Part shown: in pieces, positions 5,710 through 6,653 of the stretch
How positions within the stretch are numbered: position 1 is the first letter of the stretch
Layout of the letters: the number at the start of each line of letters is the position of its first letter
Source of the DNA: Streptosporangiaceae bacterium
GTDB lineage: Bacteria > Actinomycetota > Actinomycetes > Streptosporangiales > Streptosporangiaceae
DNA: 6,653 nt
Direction of reading: 5' to 3'
NCBI GenBank assembly: GCA_030040475.1
Contig: JASHTQ010000514.1
Location: forward strand, 1-6,653
Made by a program: the position numbers and the translations under genes
Notes under the pieces: model-generated
Database searches by the model: none
Seen by the model: the letters and a program-made list of their open reading frames with translations, nothing else
What the model was told of the DNA's origin: nothing

Positions 5710-6653
5710 CGCCTCTCGCCTCCCCTATACCACGAGGAGAAGTAATCGTCGCGATCGTCCCTGTCCCGCTCCCGGTTCGGGTCGCGGTCCCTGTCCCGGT
5801 CCCTGCCCCGGTTCGGGTCTGGGTCAGGCGGCGCGGCCGGCCCCCACGGCGGCTTGCGGCCGTCAAAGACCGGCGCATCGCGATCCGGCCCCGCCTCCCG
5901 GCCTTCAGCCTGCGCCGCCCGCGGCCGCGCAGCTCCGTGTCCCGATACGCCGCGGCCGTTCCCAGCCTGCCCATAGCCGTTCCCCGGCTGCATCTGGCCG
6001 TTCCCCGGTTGCGCCTGACCACGGCCCGGCCACGCCTGGCCGTTTCCCGACTGGGTCTGACCTCGGCTCGGCTGCCCATAGCCGTTCCCGGCCTGCCCGC
6101 GGTCGTTTCCCGGCAGCGTCTGACTACGACCCGGCTGCACCTGGCTGTTCCCCGGCTGCGCCTGGCCATGACCCGGCTGCGCCTGGCTGTTCCCAGGCTG
6201 GGTCTGACCTTGGCCCGGCCACAGCTGGCTGCTCCCCGGTTGCGTTTGACTACGGCCCGGCTGCCCGTAGCCGTTTCCTGCCTGCCCGTGGCCGTCCCCG
6301 GGCAGCGTCTGGCCATTGCCCTGGGGCCGGTAGCCGGGCTTGGGTGAGCCGAAGCCATCGTCAGGTACAAGACCGCCATACTGCCGGGCAATTCCCCGGA
6401 CCCCGGCCGGCGGCTCGGGCGTCCTGACCACGGGAAATGGCTCGGACCCGCTGTCCATGGGGAACGGCTCGGGCGCGCCGTCCATACGGAACGGCTCGGG
6501 CGCGCTGACCGCCGGGAGGGGCTCGGCCATGCTGACCACGGGGAAGGGCAGCGTCTGCTCAAGCAACTCCGGTGCGGCAGCAATCACTGCGGCAGCCGCC
6601 GGGGCCGCGGCCAGCACCGGGACGCCGACAGGCCCGGCAGCGGCGAACGGCGG
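5706..6653 (-). CDS. Low-complexity repeat protein, Q/G/P/N-rich with Arg-Asp tail (5' end outside window)
   Basis: The frame is open from the right window edge to TGA 5708-5706, 315 visible codons; the GTG at 6617 is in frame but need not be the start. I do not recognise the family. From the N-terminal side it shows an Ala/Pro/Val-rich stretch; five 9-residue repeats of the type APEPFPMDS; a short unique segment (VRGIARQYGGLVPDDGFG); seventeen 7-residue repeats of the type QPGNSQA; a charged piece (RPRAAQAEGREAGPDRDA); PPWGPAAPPDPD; and a tail of alternating Arg and Asp ending YFSSWYRGGERR. No hydrophobic helix or Cys is visible, so no membrane segment is seen here, and export cannot be judged without the N-terminus. 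The protein is probably disordered. The frame is supported by its clean repeats and by the ATGA overlap with the beta-helix gene. Plus-strand frames over the same bases are also open, so expression should be confirmed. Confidence 0.68.
   Translation of the reverse strand, partial: PPFAAAGPVGVPVLAAAPAAAAVIAAAPELLEQTLPFPVVSMAEPLPAVSAPEPFRMDGAPEPFPMDSGSEPFPVVRTPEPPAGVRGIARQYGGLVPDDGFGSPKPGYRPQGNGQTLPGDGHGQAGNGYGQPGRSQTQPGSSQLWPGQGQTQPGNSQAQPGHGQAQPGNSQVQPGRSQTLPGNDRGQAGNGYGQPSRGQTQSGNGQAWPGRGQAQPGNGQMQPGNGYGQAGNGRGVSGHGAARPRAAQAEGREAGPDRDAPVFDGRKPPWGPAAPPDPDPNRGRDRDRDRDPNRERDRDDRDDYFSSWYRGGERR
5748..5819 (-). repeat. 36-bp direct duplication encoding an Arg-Asp tail
   Basis: Two adjacent 36-bp units encode DPNRGRDRDRDR and DPNRERDRDDRD. 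The plus-strand segment CCGGTTCGGGTC occurs at 5772-5783 and 5808-5819, 36 bp apart. The result is a strongly charged, nearly alternating Arg/Asp stretch just before the C-terminus of the repeat protein. Confidence 0.8.
5949..6305 (-). repeat. 21-bp tandem array (17 copies) encoding Q-P-G-x-x-Q-x heptads
   Basis: Seventeen in-frame 21-bp units encode heptads such as QPGNSQA, QPGHGQA, QAGNGYG and WPGRGQA. One more degenerate unit flanks each side (5928-5948 and 6306-6326). A higher-order period of 189 bp (nine heptads) is visible: heptads 1-5 (LPGDGHG, QAGNGYG, QPGRSQT, QPGSSQL, WPGQGQT) recur in order as heptads 10-14 (LPGNDRG, QAGNGYG, QPSRGQT, QSGNGQA, WPGRGQA). The matching gccgtt... segments at 6081 and 6270 are exactly 189 bp apart. 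This points to growth by duplication of a block of heptads. Confidence 0.9.
6412..6546 (-). repeat. 27-bp tandem array (5 copies) encoding 9-residue Glu-Pro repeats
   Basis: On the plus strand GGCTCGG recurs at 6412, 6439, 6466, 6493 and 6520, exactly 27 bp apart. On the coding strand the units read MAEPLPAVS, APEPFRMDG, APEPFPMDS, GSEPFPVVR and TPEPPAG..., with Glu-Pro every 9 residues. A partial unit (LPFPVVS) lies on the N-terminal side. The array is separate in sequence and period from the heptad array in the same protein. Confidence 0.88.

Noticed and set aside
4063..5745. 560-residue plus-strand open frame opposite the beta-helix gene
   Set aside because: It spans the gap between two well-supported minus-strand genes and has no recognisable motif; treated as a shadow.
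5949..6305. CRISPR array
   Set aside because: The repeats are contiguous 21-bp units without spacers and are in frame within a coding sequence.

Overview
The window comes from a very high-GC actinobacterium. Nearly every third codon position is G or C, GTG and TTG starts are used, several genes overlap by 4 nt, and two secreted proteins are lipoproteins. The purN-purH pair and the small membrane protein beside it resemble common actinomycete layouts. I cannot fix the genus; a streptomycete, Streptosporangiales or Pseudonocardiales type would all fit.

Left part (1-2664): a small multi-pass membrane protein (minus strand, 3' end cut by the window edge) is transcribed away from the purine genes purN and purH (plus strand). 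An 81-nt divergent region separates them. purN and purH overlap by 4 nt. They encode GAR transformylase and the bifunctional AICAR transformylase/IMP cyclohydrolase, covering one mid-pathway step and the last two steps of de novo IMP synthesis. Both transformylase reactions use 10-formyl-THF.

Right part (2677-6653): four genes on the minus strand look like one transcription unit that enters from beyond the right edge. In order of transcription they are: (a) a long low-complexity protein, 5' end outside the window, with a 9-residue Glu-Pro repeat, a 7-residue Q-P-G-x-x-Q-x array and an Arg-Asp tail; (b) a secreted right-handed beta-helix lipoprotein; (c) a UDP-glucose 6-dehydrogenase family enzyme; (d) a small lipoprotein that resembles the secreted HNH-like family (hallmark D-H-L-x-P-L-E-L-G-G then N-L-W-P) but carries Trp in place of the catalytic His. 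Gene junctions are ATGA (4-nt overlap), 28 nt, and GTGA (4-nt overlap). A short perfect hairpin lies between the convergent ends of purH and (d).

The four-gene block is the accessory part. The combination of a UDP-glucuronate-forming enzyme, an exported beta-helix protein with a lyase-like look, an exported nuclease-like lipoprotein without its key His, and a repetitive disordered protein suggests an envelope or extracellular-polysaccharide function. That function is inferred from gene content only. No mobile element, CRISPR array, tRNA or rRNA was seen.
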